7,955 bases of DNA, taken from positions 1 through 7,955 of the forward strand of contig DAOLIQ010000114.1 in the NCBI GenBank assembly GCA_035328465.1, read 5' to 3'. Position numbers and translations under genes: made by a program. Position 1 is the first letter of the stretch. Each line of letters begins with the position of its first letter. This document shows positions 1-7,118 of the stretch, one piece after another. The stretch comes from JADJEI01 sp035328465 (lineage in GTDB: Bacteria; Bacteroidota; Ignavibacteria; Ignavibacteriales; Ignavibacteriaceae). The notes beneath the pieces are model-generated. The model was given only the letters and a program-made list of their open reading frames with translations, was not told where the DNA came from and ran no database searches.

Positions 1-296
1 ACACAATTGATGTTGAAATAACTTCACCGACAGAATTTTCTCTTGAGCAGAATTACCCAAATCCATTTAATCCTTCTACCAATATTAAATATACAATTGG
101 CAGCAGGCAATTCGTATCACTTAAAATATTCAATTCACTTGGCGAAGAAATAGAAACTTTGGTAAATGAAATTCAGGATGCAGGAGTTCATTCTAAATTA
201 TACATTCTAAATTCTACATTGCCCAGCGGTGTGTATTATTATCAACTTAATGCCGGAGGACAAGCACTTACCCGCAAGATGATTTTGATAAAATAG
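1..296 (+). CDS. T9SS type A sorting domain, C-terminal end of an exported protein (5' truncated)
   Basis: This is the last 97 codons of a gene that begins outside the window; the reading frame starts at base 3 and ends at TAG 294-296. The fragment is almost entirely a type A T9SS C-terminal sorting domain. It has a short TSPTEFSLEQ linker, then the hallmark NYPNPFNPST motif, alternating beta strands (VSLKIFNSLGEEIETLV), the turn LPSGVYYYQL, and a final basic-hydrophobic strand ending RKMILIK. In this family the domain directs a protein already in the periplasm through the T9SS outer-membrane pore and is then usually cleaved. The protein is therefore probably secreted or surface-attached, but its catalytic or binding part lies off the window and cannot be named. 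It converges on the minus-strand operon, which encodes a likely T9SS sortase. Family assignment of the tail is firm; the function of the whole protein is unknown. Confidence 0.93.
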   Translation, partial: TIDVEITSPTEFSLEQNYPNPFNPSTNIKYTIGSRQFVSLKIFNSLGEEIETLVNEIQDAGVHSKLYILNSTLPSGVYYYQLNAGGQALTRKMILIK

Positions 297-333
297 CGAC
301 AAATGTCGTAATAGTAAGTAATATTGTGAAAAT

Positions 334-369
334 AAAGATGGCATCCCTCCCCGGAGAGGTGCCATCTTT
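334..369. terminator. Bidirectional rho-independent terminator between convergent genes
   Basis: A perfect 10-bp inverted repeat, AAAGATGGCA (334-343) and TGCCATCTTT (360-369), encloses a GC-rich centre that can pair further (CTC/GAG around a CCCG loop). On the plus strand the stem is followed by only a short T run (367-370). On the minus strand the descending arm is followed by a TTTATTTT stretch (complement of 329-336). It starts 38 bases after the stop of the plus-strand cargo gene and 6 bases after the stop of the minus-strand barrel gene, so it can end transcripts from both sides. A smaller palindrome, CGACAAATGTCG (297-308), sits directly after the cargo stop and may be an extra 3'-end hairpin. 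Confidence 0.85.
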
Positions 370-374
370 TCCAA

Positions 375-1721
375 TTAGTTTCCGCCAAATGAAAATGGGT
401 AAATGAAAGACACTCTCGGTTCAATTCTCTTCTGCGGTTCATAAGTAATTATATTATCATCTGTATCTCGTATAGGTGCAAACGTCCAGCTATAAACCAT
501 TGATACTATTAAATATGGCATCGGTTTGTAGCCAAGTTCAAAAAATAAATAAGAACGGTCATCGAGTTTGAAAAGATCAGCTTCATCAATAATATTTATT
601 TTGTCATACCCCGCCCTTGCAACAACCGGTGCATCTTCGGGAGCGACTTCAGTCCACAAATGTAATATGCCGCTTGTCGGGTAATCATCTAATCGCTGGT
701 AGCTTCCAAGAATGTTAAACATTCCAATCACATCCACCCCAAGCTCACCGTAGAATCCATTACTTTGATTTCCTGCAGCGAGTAATTGCCCCGCTTTGCT
801 GATAACAGTTCCGTTGTCAGCAAGATTAAATCTCTCAATCTCATAAAACGAATTGAAGTAAGACGGAAGGTAGTGATCGCCATTAAACCTTCTCTCTAAT
901 TTTGCGACAAGATTTACTAATCCTAATCCATTCAGTTCTAAAATAGCACCTGCGGCTGATCCGCTTCCAAAATTAATAATCTTAGCAAAGTCGTAATAAA
1001 GAGTAAGATCAGTCAGCGGTGTTCTAATCAAAGGCAGCCCTAAATCAAACCCAACAATACTGATTGCGCCTTCATCAGTTTGATTAACAACTTCATTGGT
1101 GGTGGTATTGTATAATCCTGAAGTTACTCCTGCCCGTTCGTGAAAATCACTTGAAAAAGTAACACCCGTTTCAAGTCCTCCAATAATTGGCATATCACCA
1201 ATCGAAGTGTATTGGAGGGGGCGAACGTAACCTCGAACACCAACTACACCGGCTTCGCCAAATTTACTGTAAATAGATTCGAAACCAAACTTTCCAAGAT
1301 CGGCATCAAGCACAAGTCCGATTTTTCTTGCATCAAATGTGGGACTGTTGTTGTACTGCATCATAATGCTGCCGTGTCCAAGGGTGTAGTAATCGAGTGC
1401 ACCAAGTTTAATAAAAAGCGGTTCGTGTTTGGTGCCGTAGCGAACATATCTGATTAAACTGAGATAATCAGAAAACTCATTATAGTTTTCTTTGCGAAGG
1501 TTTCCATTTTGATCGATATCAAAATTCAGATCGAAACCAACGCCCCAATTTAGAAATGAAATTTCGGGACGAAAGTTCAACCTATAATATAAATCTCCAT
1601 CTATATAATTCAAGCCAAGCCCGCCTGTAAGCATTCCTTCATTGGGCTGAGGATATTGGTTGAATTGAGCGTTTACAGAAATACTCAAAAAAACTAAAAG
1701 TGGAAGAAGAAATTTTTTCAT
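375..1721 (-). CDS. Outer-membrane beta-barrel-like protein of unknown function
   Basis: This 448-residue protein has a clear Sec signal peptide (MKKFLLPLLVFLSISVNA, likely cleavage A18|Q19). The mature part is rich in alternating amphipathic strands with many aromatic and glycine residues and short polar turns, as in Gram-negative outer-membrane barrels. It has no lipobox and no hydrophobic helix after the signal. A distinctive stretch at residues 91-125 (RYVRYGTKHEPLFIKLG, then LDYYTLGHGSIM and QYNN) resembles a segment I associate with uncharacterised barrel proteins of FCB-group bacteria. I do not recognise a characterised homologue; in particular it lacks the FadL-like look of PorV, the usual PorU partner. 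It starts 33 bases after the PorU2-like gene with an A-rich leader (AGAAAAGAATAAA) and ends just before the hairpin, so it is probably the last gene of the operon. Its likely location is the outer membrane, and a role in T9SS export or anchoring is inferred from position only. Confidence 0.82.
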   Translation of the reverse strand: MKKFLLPLLVFLSISVNAQFNQYPQPNEGMLTGGLGLNYIDGDLYYRLNFRPEISFLNWGVGFDLNFDIDQNGNLRKENYNEFSDYLSLIRYVRYGTKHEPLFIKLGALDYYTLGHGSIMMQYNNSPTFDARKIGLVLDADLGKFGFESIYSKFGEAGVVGVRGYVRPLQYTSIGDMPIIGGLETGVTFSSDFHERAGVTSGLYNTTTNEVVNQTDEGAISIVGFDLGLPLIRTPLTDLTLYYDFAKIINFGSGSAAGAILELNGLGLVNLVAKLERRFNGDHYLPSYFNSFYEIERFNLADNGTVISKAGQLLAAGNQSNGFYGELGVDVIGMFNILGSYQRLDDYPTSGILHLWTEVAPEDAPVVARAGYDKINIIDEADLFKLDDRSYLFFELGYKPMPYLIVSMVYSWTFAPIRDTDDNIITYEPQKRIEPRVSFIYPFSFGGN

Positions 1722-1754
1722 TTTATTCTTTTCTATTTGTTATTGAATGTTTAT
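1722..1754 (-). promoter_or_regulatory. Short A-rich intercistronic leader before the barrel gene
   Basis: The 33 bases between the PorU2-like stop and the barrel ATG read ...AATAGAAAAGAATAAA-ATG on the minus strand. There is no canonical GGAGG, only a purine-rich AGAAAAGA about 5 bases before the start. Such A-rich leaders are usual in Bacteroidota, where Shine-Dalgarno use is weak. No hairpin terminator is visible here, which supports read-through from the sortase gene into the barrel gene. Confidence 0.5.
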
Positions 1755-4700
1755 TTATCGAACTACTGCAATTTTTTGAGTGGTTGTTTCAATCTTTTCA
1801 TCTTTTTTCATGATGACTTTGTAAAAATAAACTCCATTGGCAATTAAATCACCATCCTCATCACGACCGTCCCAGTAAATGCGGTTGAAATCAAAATTTA
1901 ATTCAGATGGTGATTTAGAAAATTCCTTAATGAGTCTTCCTGCAACAGTAAATATTTTAATTTTAAACTCATCCGGTATTTGTGTCAGCTTGAAAGTAAA
2001 ATAAGTTTCATCTGCAAAAGGGTTTGGGTAATTATAAACGTATAAAAGTTTAGCATCTGAGGAAACGTGGAAATGAACTTCGCTTGAAGCTGAATCGGAA
2101 AAATTACCATTTAAATCTTTTGCAGCAATCCGCAGTAAATATTCACCATCACTTAATTTTGGATTGTATTCGGCAATAAACTTGGGATTGGAGGAATTTG
2201 TAGTGTAATTAAGAACAGAGGAATTACCGTTATAATAAATGGGGATTTCATTTAAATAAATTTTTAACGAAGTTGTATCGGTAATTGGCAGAGGTGAATC
2301 GTCGCTTAAAGCAATTTTAATTTTGGGTTCACTTGATACAAAGTCGCCATTAAACACTTCTATGTCATCAAATGTTATTTTAATATCGGGAGGGACAATA
2401 TCATTTTTAAAATAAAGTGTTTTGGTAAAGAAATTATTGTCCTCGAAATATTCTTCAACATTCTGATCCGGATCAATAGAAATTACAAACCTTTTTTGTG
2501 TGTCGGACGCGGCTGTTTGATAATTTACAGTAAACTTCCTTCTGCTATTTGCAGAAAGAGAGTTGATCAATTCGTCTTTAATTATAGCAACAGAATTATC
2601 TTCATTTACTAATTCAACTTTCACATTAAAATTTTCCGCATCAGCATCTCCGGCATTATAAATCCAAAAATTTAATTCTGCTGAACCTCCTGCCAGAATA
2701 CTATCTTCCACAAGTGAAGTAACTTGAAAATTTGTTCCCAATTCCGGCAACCCCGTATAGTTAATTCCAAGCGAATTAATTTCTGGTGAAATGCCCTCGG
2801 TTGTGCCGGTAAATTCTGATTTAATTTTTATTTTAGGATAAGTTTTTGAATCTATAAAACTTAAATCAGCCGAACCGCCACTTAGATTTAATACCGCAAG
2901 TGAATCCGAAATTCCTGTACTATCAATACCAAAAACTGAATAGACAATATTTCCACCTTGAATGTTTTGATCTACAGTAATATTCTGCCAATTAGTTGAA
3001 GGACCAAGATCTGCTGTCTCGAATGTTCCATTGGTTTTTTGGACTACAAAATTGGAGTCAATAAAAATTAAACCATCATACCTGCCGTGCACAACTTCCA
3101 AAACATCCCCGGGCGCTGCACCTTTTTTCCCTATCAGTGCCCAAGAACCGCGAAAAACAAGGCTGTCAATTTTTGTGCTGCCCAGGGTTTTAATTGCTGT
3201 CTTTAGCGCACTTGTAATGTTATTTGCAGCATCATCAGAAACACCCATTGCTACAACTTTTCCTTCGGGGATGGAATTAATTAAATCAACAAGCAATTGC
3301 ATATTGGGCAAATTATTAAATAAATTATAGTAAGCCGAAGTATCGACATCAAGTGTTATCTCGTCGAATACAACTATCCCCATCCCCGCAAAAAAAGTAT
3401 TCGAGAGTAAGTTAATTCCATTTTTTGCAATTACACAAGTTGCCCCAGCCTCAAACCCAGCGGAAGTGACCGATATATTATCTACCCCGGGAGCGATGCT
3501 AAGCTTTGAATTTGAAAAACTTAGATCATTTAAAGATTGATAATTAAACGAAGCAGAATCTATTAACAGAAAGTCATTATCGCCAGAGTTGAAAAAGGAA
3601 ACCGTATTCGAATATACAGAATTCGGATCATCCAATTTGTAACGGATAAAATATCTTTTATTCTGAAGTAATTGTGATAAATCTATTTCAGTTAAAAAAG
3701 AATCTGCGGGAATGGTGAACTCCTGATTAGTTCTGAAATCTTCAAATTCTGAAATCTGATATTGAAGTTTAAAATCAGCAGCTTCCAAAACTGAAGGATT
3801 CAAAATTTGAAGAGAAGTGATAGCTGAGTTTTCAATTCTATGTTTGAGCAAATCCCTCAAAGCAGATGAGTAGATATAAAAATTAAAACTTACTGAATTA
3901 TCATCTTCATAAATTTCTTCTATCTCATTTGAAGAATCCAGGTTTATATTTAAGGAATGTTGTCCAGCTAAATTTTTTGTTTTCACCCAGATTTTTAAAG
4001 TATCTTGAAATGGGGGTAGAACTTTGTGTCCGGTAAATTCTTCAACTAAATTGCCTAATGCAAAATGCTGAATCGAATAATTAAAATCCGATGTGTCTTC
4101 AGTTCCAAAATTATTTACGACAATATTGATTAGGGTTGAATCACTATAGTCATTTACAAATTGGTTTGTCAACAATACATCCGAATTAGAAATCTTTAGA
4201 TTAGGTTGACCCGGAACTTTTATTCTAATAGTCGGATCACCAATAAGACAATTTGTTGATGCAAAAATCTTGTAGACTGTTGAGGTTCCAATTTCTTCAA
4301 ACATTTTTAATTTGGAAGTTAGATGTGCATCACCTACTTCATTGTTTACTGAAGACAAAATAGTTTCATAAAATAATATCGGCACTGATAAAGAAGTGGA
4401 GGTAAAACCAAGTGAGGAATTTCCAATATAACCGATAGCCTGTCCATCGTTTGTAAGACAAAACCTTTCCCCGAAAGCTATGATATCAGGTTCAGCAAAT
4501 TTATTGGTGGAGCAGCCAAAATCTGTGATCAACGGTGTTCGACCAACAGTATTTTTCAATTGAATCGTTTCACTTATGCTGTTATCCCAGGTCGCTGTAC
4601 CGCTATGCCCCAAGTAAGAAATAAAAACACCCCCCTGATCAATTGCATTTGTAAATTGTTCGGGAGTATATGGACCGAAATCGCTCTGTGGATTAGTTGT

Positions 4701-7118
4701 TTTGTAAAAATGAGTGTATGATCCGGAAAGCGGCGGCGGCTGTACAAAATTATTGATGACCTGATCATTTGTATTTTTTAGTTGGGCAATCTCATCCGGA
4801 AAATCAGACCTTCCACCGGTAAAAAATAAATAATGCTTGTTCCACTCGTCAAATTTTGAATTGAAATTAGTTTGAACTTTGGTCAAATAGTAATCAAGTT
4901 CTTCGCTGGTATTGACCGGTATTCTACCAACCATTAATTGCGGGAGAGGGTAAATTTGATCATCCCAAATTACAAACCAGTTATCGCTTACAGGGCTTCC
5001 AAATGAAGGGACATAATTTCCCCCGCCAATTACTCCGTCAGATTTAAAACGATATAGTTTATAATCATAGTCGGCATCGCCGATTAAAGTCAAATAGGCT
5101 GGCTTAGGTTCTACTCGTCGTTCATAAGTATCTATCAGAAATGATCTAATTGATTCGGGGGTGGAATATCCAAATCCAAATTCGTCATAAATATCCTGAA
5201 CAAGATACAAGTTTGTGGTAAGATCATACATCGAAGCAATTTCGCTAACGTAATTTTGAGCGCTCGATAAAAATTTCTGGTGTGTAATTGCTATGTAGTC
5301 TGCTTGTGAAGAAATGGATCTCAGATTAATGAATTGCTTTTTATAATAAAAAACAGGCTTGCTTGTTTTTGATGTTGAAACGATGATATATTTATCTCCC
5401 GAGTGAACTGTATCGGTAAACAAAATTTGATTCGAAGTTAAAAGATAATTTTCAATCTTTTTTAAGAATGGTTCTACTTTATAAATCTCGAAACTGCTGG
5501 ACAAAGCATTCTGAATTTTCACAACTTTTAAACCAGAAGTAACATCATCAGTTAGAGTGAATAATAGTTGATCATCATTTAGCTTTAAGGTGCGAGGGTA
5601 TTCAACATCGTACCAATCTACTGCAAGAAAATTTACAGTGGTGCTATTAGAATAATTTTTAACATTCAATACGTTAGGATTCGTTTGAAATAAATTTGTA
5701 TTTAATGAACCGCTGAGAATAACCTGATCATTCCTGTTCACAGATTGAGAATCTAAAAGTACACCATTTACTTTTAATATTACTTGATGAGCATCGTCAA
5801 CTATTTCTGAACCGCCGCTTACAGCTTTATAATAAAACTTTGCATTTTTTTTCGGAACAACGTCAAACGCATCAAAGTTGTAATTTCGCGATGTATTGCT
5901 GTATAACCATTCGCTTTGATGATAATACCAGGTTTTGTTTTTCAGCCAGCCGGGTGTTTGGTTTCTAAATTCATCAACATCAGCAGAGAATAATATCTTG
6001 TTGCTTTCTGTATGTTCAAAATAATTGTAGTAATCAAGAGTATCTGTTAATCCGGCAGTAAACGAATTTTGGATTGGTGCTCTAAGGCCGTCTTCAAACC
6101 CCCAGGTCAAGAAATAAAATGTCGTATCTGTATATCGGTTTAGATATTCATGGTAATCAGCCGAAGGCGAATTAATAATTCGATAAGAAGAATCTGAATA
6201 ATTCATTGTGCCAAAAAATTGAATATAATCTGCATCATCAAATACTTCATCTTCCTGACCAAAAACTATAATTGGTATTTCCTTACCCGATTCAATCAGC
6301 CGAAAAGTTTTTGGGTTAATTGATATTGTGCTAACCCCAAATGTTTCTAAATCTGATTTTGTAATTCTGAAAATTCCATCCGAAGCAGTTCCAATTTTTA
6401 GATATTCTGCCGAATAATTTATCCAATCCCCTGTAACATCATTTGGTGAAAATTTATGTTGTGATTTAAATTGGTCAGCGATTTCATAATTAAGAAATGC
6501 TTTATTAAATATATCTCTGTTTATGTCTTTGGAAGAATTAATATTTTCTGCTAAAGAAATCGGGTAATTACTTCCTAGTAAAACACTCAACTTCAAACTT
6601 TTAATTCTGTTTATTTGATTAGAAGCAACATCGAAAGTGTGTGTATAAATTCTTACTTGCACACAATAATTATCCCGATACCAGCCGTATCCGATAATCT
6701 CAAGCGGAGAATTTTTTTGCGGTTCAATTACGGCATTTGAAAAGCTAACTTCTTCATAAACGAACGTTGAATCATTTAAAGATTTCAATTTTGGCTGCAA
6801 GGAAGGTATAACCGATTTAATAATCTCATTCTGCTGATCCGAGATTATTATTTCAGGCTTCGAATCAGGCGGAATGGAAATTAAAAATGTTTTTGAAGGA
6901 AGTTTGAATTTACCTGTTTGAGAAGCATCAGTAAAATCGAAATAATCTCTAACTGTAACGAAACCAGACTGTTTATCCTTATGAGCTGTTTCATCAAAAT
7001 TTAAATTTATTTCAAACCCGTTGGGTAAAACATTTAGCTTATTTTGTGGAAAGAGGTTAGTCGAAAGAAAAACTGCACAGGCTGTATAAAAAAATAAAAG
7101 TGTTTTCATTACAATCAT
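1755..7118 (-). CDS. porU2: PorU2-like T9SS sortase: long C25 (gingipain-type) cysteine peptidase
   Basis: Family C25 cysteine peptidase of 1787 residues, longer than classical PorU (roughly 1100-1300) and laid out like the long PorU2 type. Domains in order: signal peptide (about 1-24); propeptide/PorU-like N-terminal beta domains (about 28-225 and 232-330, beginning GDWINYSAEYLKIG with DGIFRI); C25 catalytic domain (about 605-965) with GDADYD (680-685), VGRIPV (730-735), catalytic His838 in YLGHSG and nucleophile Cys869 in DFGCST; CARDB-like domain (972-1080); Fn3-like region; ILEI/FAM3-like domain (about 1215-1345); a beta domain with TYPKIKIKSEF; second CARDB (about 1456-1570); Ig-like domain with FNGDFVSSEP (about 1575-1690); FlgD/T9SS-type C-terminal domain (1694-1787; YNYPNPF, YWDGRDEDGD, ANGVYFYKV). 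PorU enzymes act at the cell surface, removing sorting domains from T9SS cargo and joining the cargo to a glycolipid. The start at 7118 overlaps the upstream stop (ATGA); an internal ATG at 7109 (MKTLLFF...) also gives a good signal peptide. C25 membership is very secure; the sortase role is likely but could instead be a secreted gingipain-like protease. Confidence 0.9.
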   Translation of the reverse strand: MIVMKTLLFFYTACAVFLSTNLFPQNKLNVLPNGFEINLNFDETAHKDKQSGFVTVRDYFDFTDASQTGKFKLPSKTFLISIPPDSKPEIIISDQQNEIIKSVIPSLQPKLKSLNDSTFVYEEVSFSNAVIEPQKNSPLEIIGYGWYRDNYCVQVRIYTHTFDVASNQINRIKSLKLSVLLGSNYPISLAENINSSKDINRDIFNKAFLNYEIADQFKSQHKFSPNDVTGDWINYSAEYLKIGTASDGIFRITKSDLETFGVSTISINPKTFRLIESGKEIPIIVFGQEDEVFDDADYIQFFGTMNYSDSSYRIINSPSADYHEYLNRYTDTTFYFLTWGFEDGLRAPIQNSFTAGLTDTLDYYNYFEHTESNKILFSADVDEFRNQTPGWLKNKTWYYHQSEWLYSNTSRNYNFDAFDVVPKKNAKFYYKAVSGGSEIVDDAHQVILKVNGVLLDSQSVNRNDQVILSGSLNTNLFQTNPNVLNVKNYSNSTTVNFLAVDWYDVEYPRTLKLNDDQLLFTLTDDVTSGLKVVKIQNALSSSFEIYKVEPFLKKIENYLLTSNQILFTDTVHSGDKYIIVSTSKTSKPVFYYKKQFINLRSISSQADYIAITHQKFLSSAQNYVSEIASMYDLTTNLYLVQDIYDEFGFGYSTPESIRSFLIDTYERRVEPKPAYLTLIGDADYDYKLYRFKSDGVIGGGNYVPSFGSPVSDNWFVIWDDQIYPLPQLMVGRIPVNTSEELDYYLTKVQTNFNSKFDEWNKHYLFFTGGRSDFPDEIAQLKNTNDQVINNFVQPPPLSGSYTHFYKTTNPQSDFGPYTPEQFTNAIDQGGVFISYLGHSGTATWDNSISETIQLKNTVGRTPLITDFGCSTNKFAEPDIIAFGERFCLTNDGQAIGYIGNSSLGFTSTSLSVPILFYETILSSVNNEVGDAHLTSKLKMFEEIGTSTVYKIFASTNCLIGDPTIRIKVPGQPNLKISNSDVLLTNQFVNDYSDSTLINIVVNNFGTEDTSDFNYSIQHFALGNLVEEFTGHKVLPPFQDTLKIWVKTKNLAGQHSLNINLDSSNEIEEIYEDDNSVSFNFYIYSSALRDLLKHRIENSAITSLQILNPSVLEAADFKLQYQISEFEDFRTNQEFTIPADSFLTEIDLSQLLQNKRYFIRYKLDDPNSVYSNTVSFFNSGDNDFLLIDSASFNYQSLNDLSFSNSKLSIAPGVDNISVTSAGFEAGATCVIAKNGINLLSNTFFAGMGIVVFDEITLDVDTSAYYNLFNNLPNMQLLVDLINSIPEGKVVAMGVSDDAANNITSALKTAIKTLGSTKIDSLVFRGSWALIGKKGAAPGDVLEVVHGRYDGLIFIDSNFVVQKTNGTFETADLGPSTNWQNITVDQNIQGGNIVYSVFGIDSTGISDSLAVLNLSGGSADLSFIDSKTYPKIKIKSEFTGTTEGISPEINSLGINYTGLPELGTNFQVTSLVEDSILAGGSAELNFWIYNAGDADAENFNVKVELVNEDNSVAIIKDELINSLSANSRRKFTVNYQTAASDTQKRFVISIDPDQNVEEYFEDNNFFTKTLYFKNDIVPPDIKITFDDIEVFNGDFVSSEPKIKIALSDDSPLPITDTTSLKIYLNEIPIYYNGNSSVLNYTTNSSNPKFIAEYNPKLSDGEYLLRIAAKDLNGNFSDSASSEVHFHVSSDAKLLYVYNYPNPFADETYFTFKLTQIPDEFKIKIFTVAGRLIKEFSKSPSELNFDFNRIYWDGRDEDGDLIANGVYFYKVIMKKDEKIETTTQKIAVVR
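7107..7118 (-). promoter_or_regulatory. ATGA stop/start overlap coupling glycosyltransferase to sortase
   Basis: On the minus strand the sequence GGATGATTGTAATGAAA holds the sortase ATG (7118-7116), overlapped by the glycosyltransferase TGA (7117-7115), and a second in-frame ATG three codons later (7109-7107). No clear Shine-Dalgarno precedes either start. The overlap is the usual sign of translational coupling by terminating ribosomes, and it favours the upstream ATG. If the second ATG is used, the genes are separated by 5 bases and the protein begins with a more typical MK signal-peptide start. Confidence 0.7.

Noticed and set aside
242..442. Open frame on the minus strand spanning the convergent gap
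   Set aside because: It overlaps the end of the cargo gene, the terminator hairpin and the 3' end of the barrel gene in another frame, and its translation shows no protein-like pattern.
1212..1457. Plus-strand open frame inside the barrel gene
   Set aside because: It lies antisense within a well-supported coding region, with no family resemblance and no leader.
375..1721. PorV/LptO assignment for the barrel gene
   Set aside because: Its position next to a PorU-type gene suggested PorV, but the sequence lacks FadL-like features and has a different conserved segment, so only a generic barrel call is made.
3031..3330. Plus-strand open frame inside the sortase gene
   Set aside because: It is antisense to the ILEI-like domain coding region; its apparent length follows from the codon composition of the real gene.
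4574..4768. Minus-strand open frame inside the sortase gene
   Set aside because: It is an out-of-frame shadow across the region coding for the catalytic His.
7077..7118. Lipoprotein signal (Cys14) at the start of the sortase
   Set aside because: The residues before Cys14 (FYTA) do not form a lipobox, and the hydrophobic core continues past the cysteine, so an ordinary signal peptide fits better.
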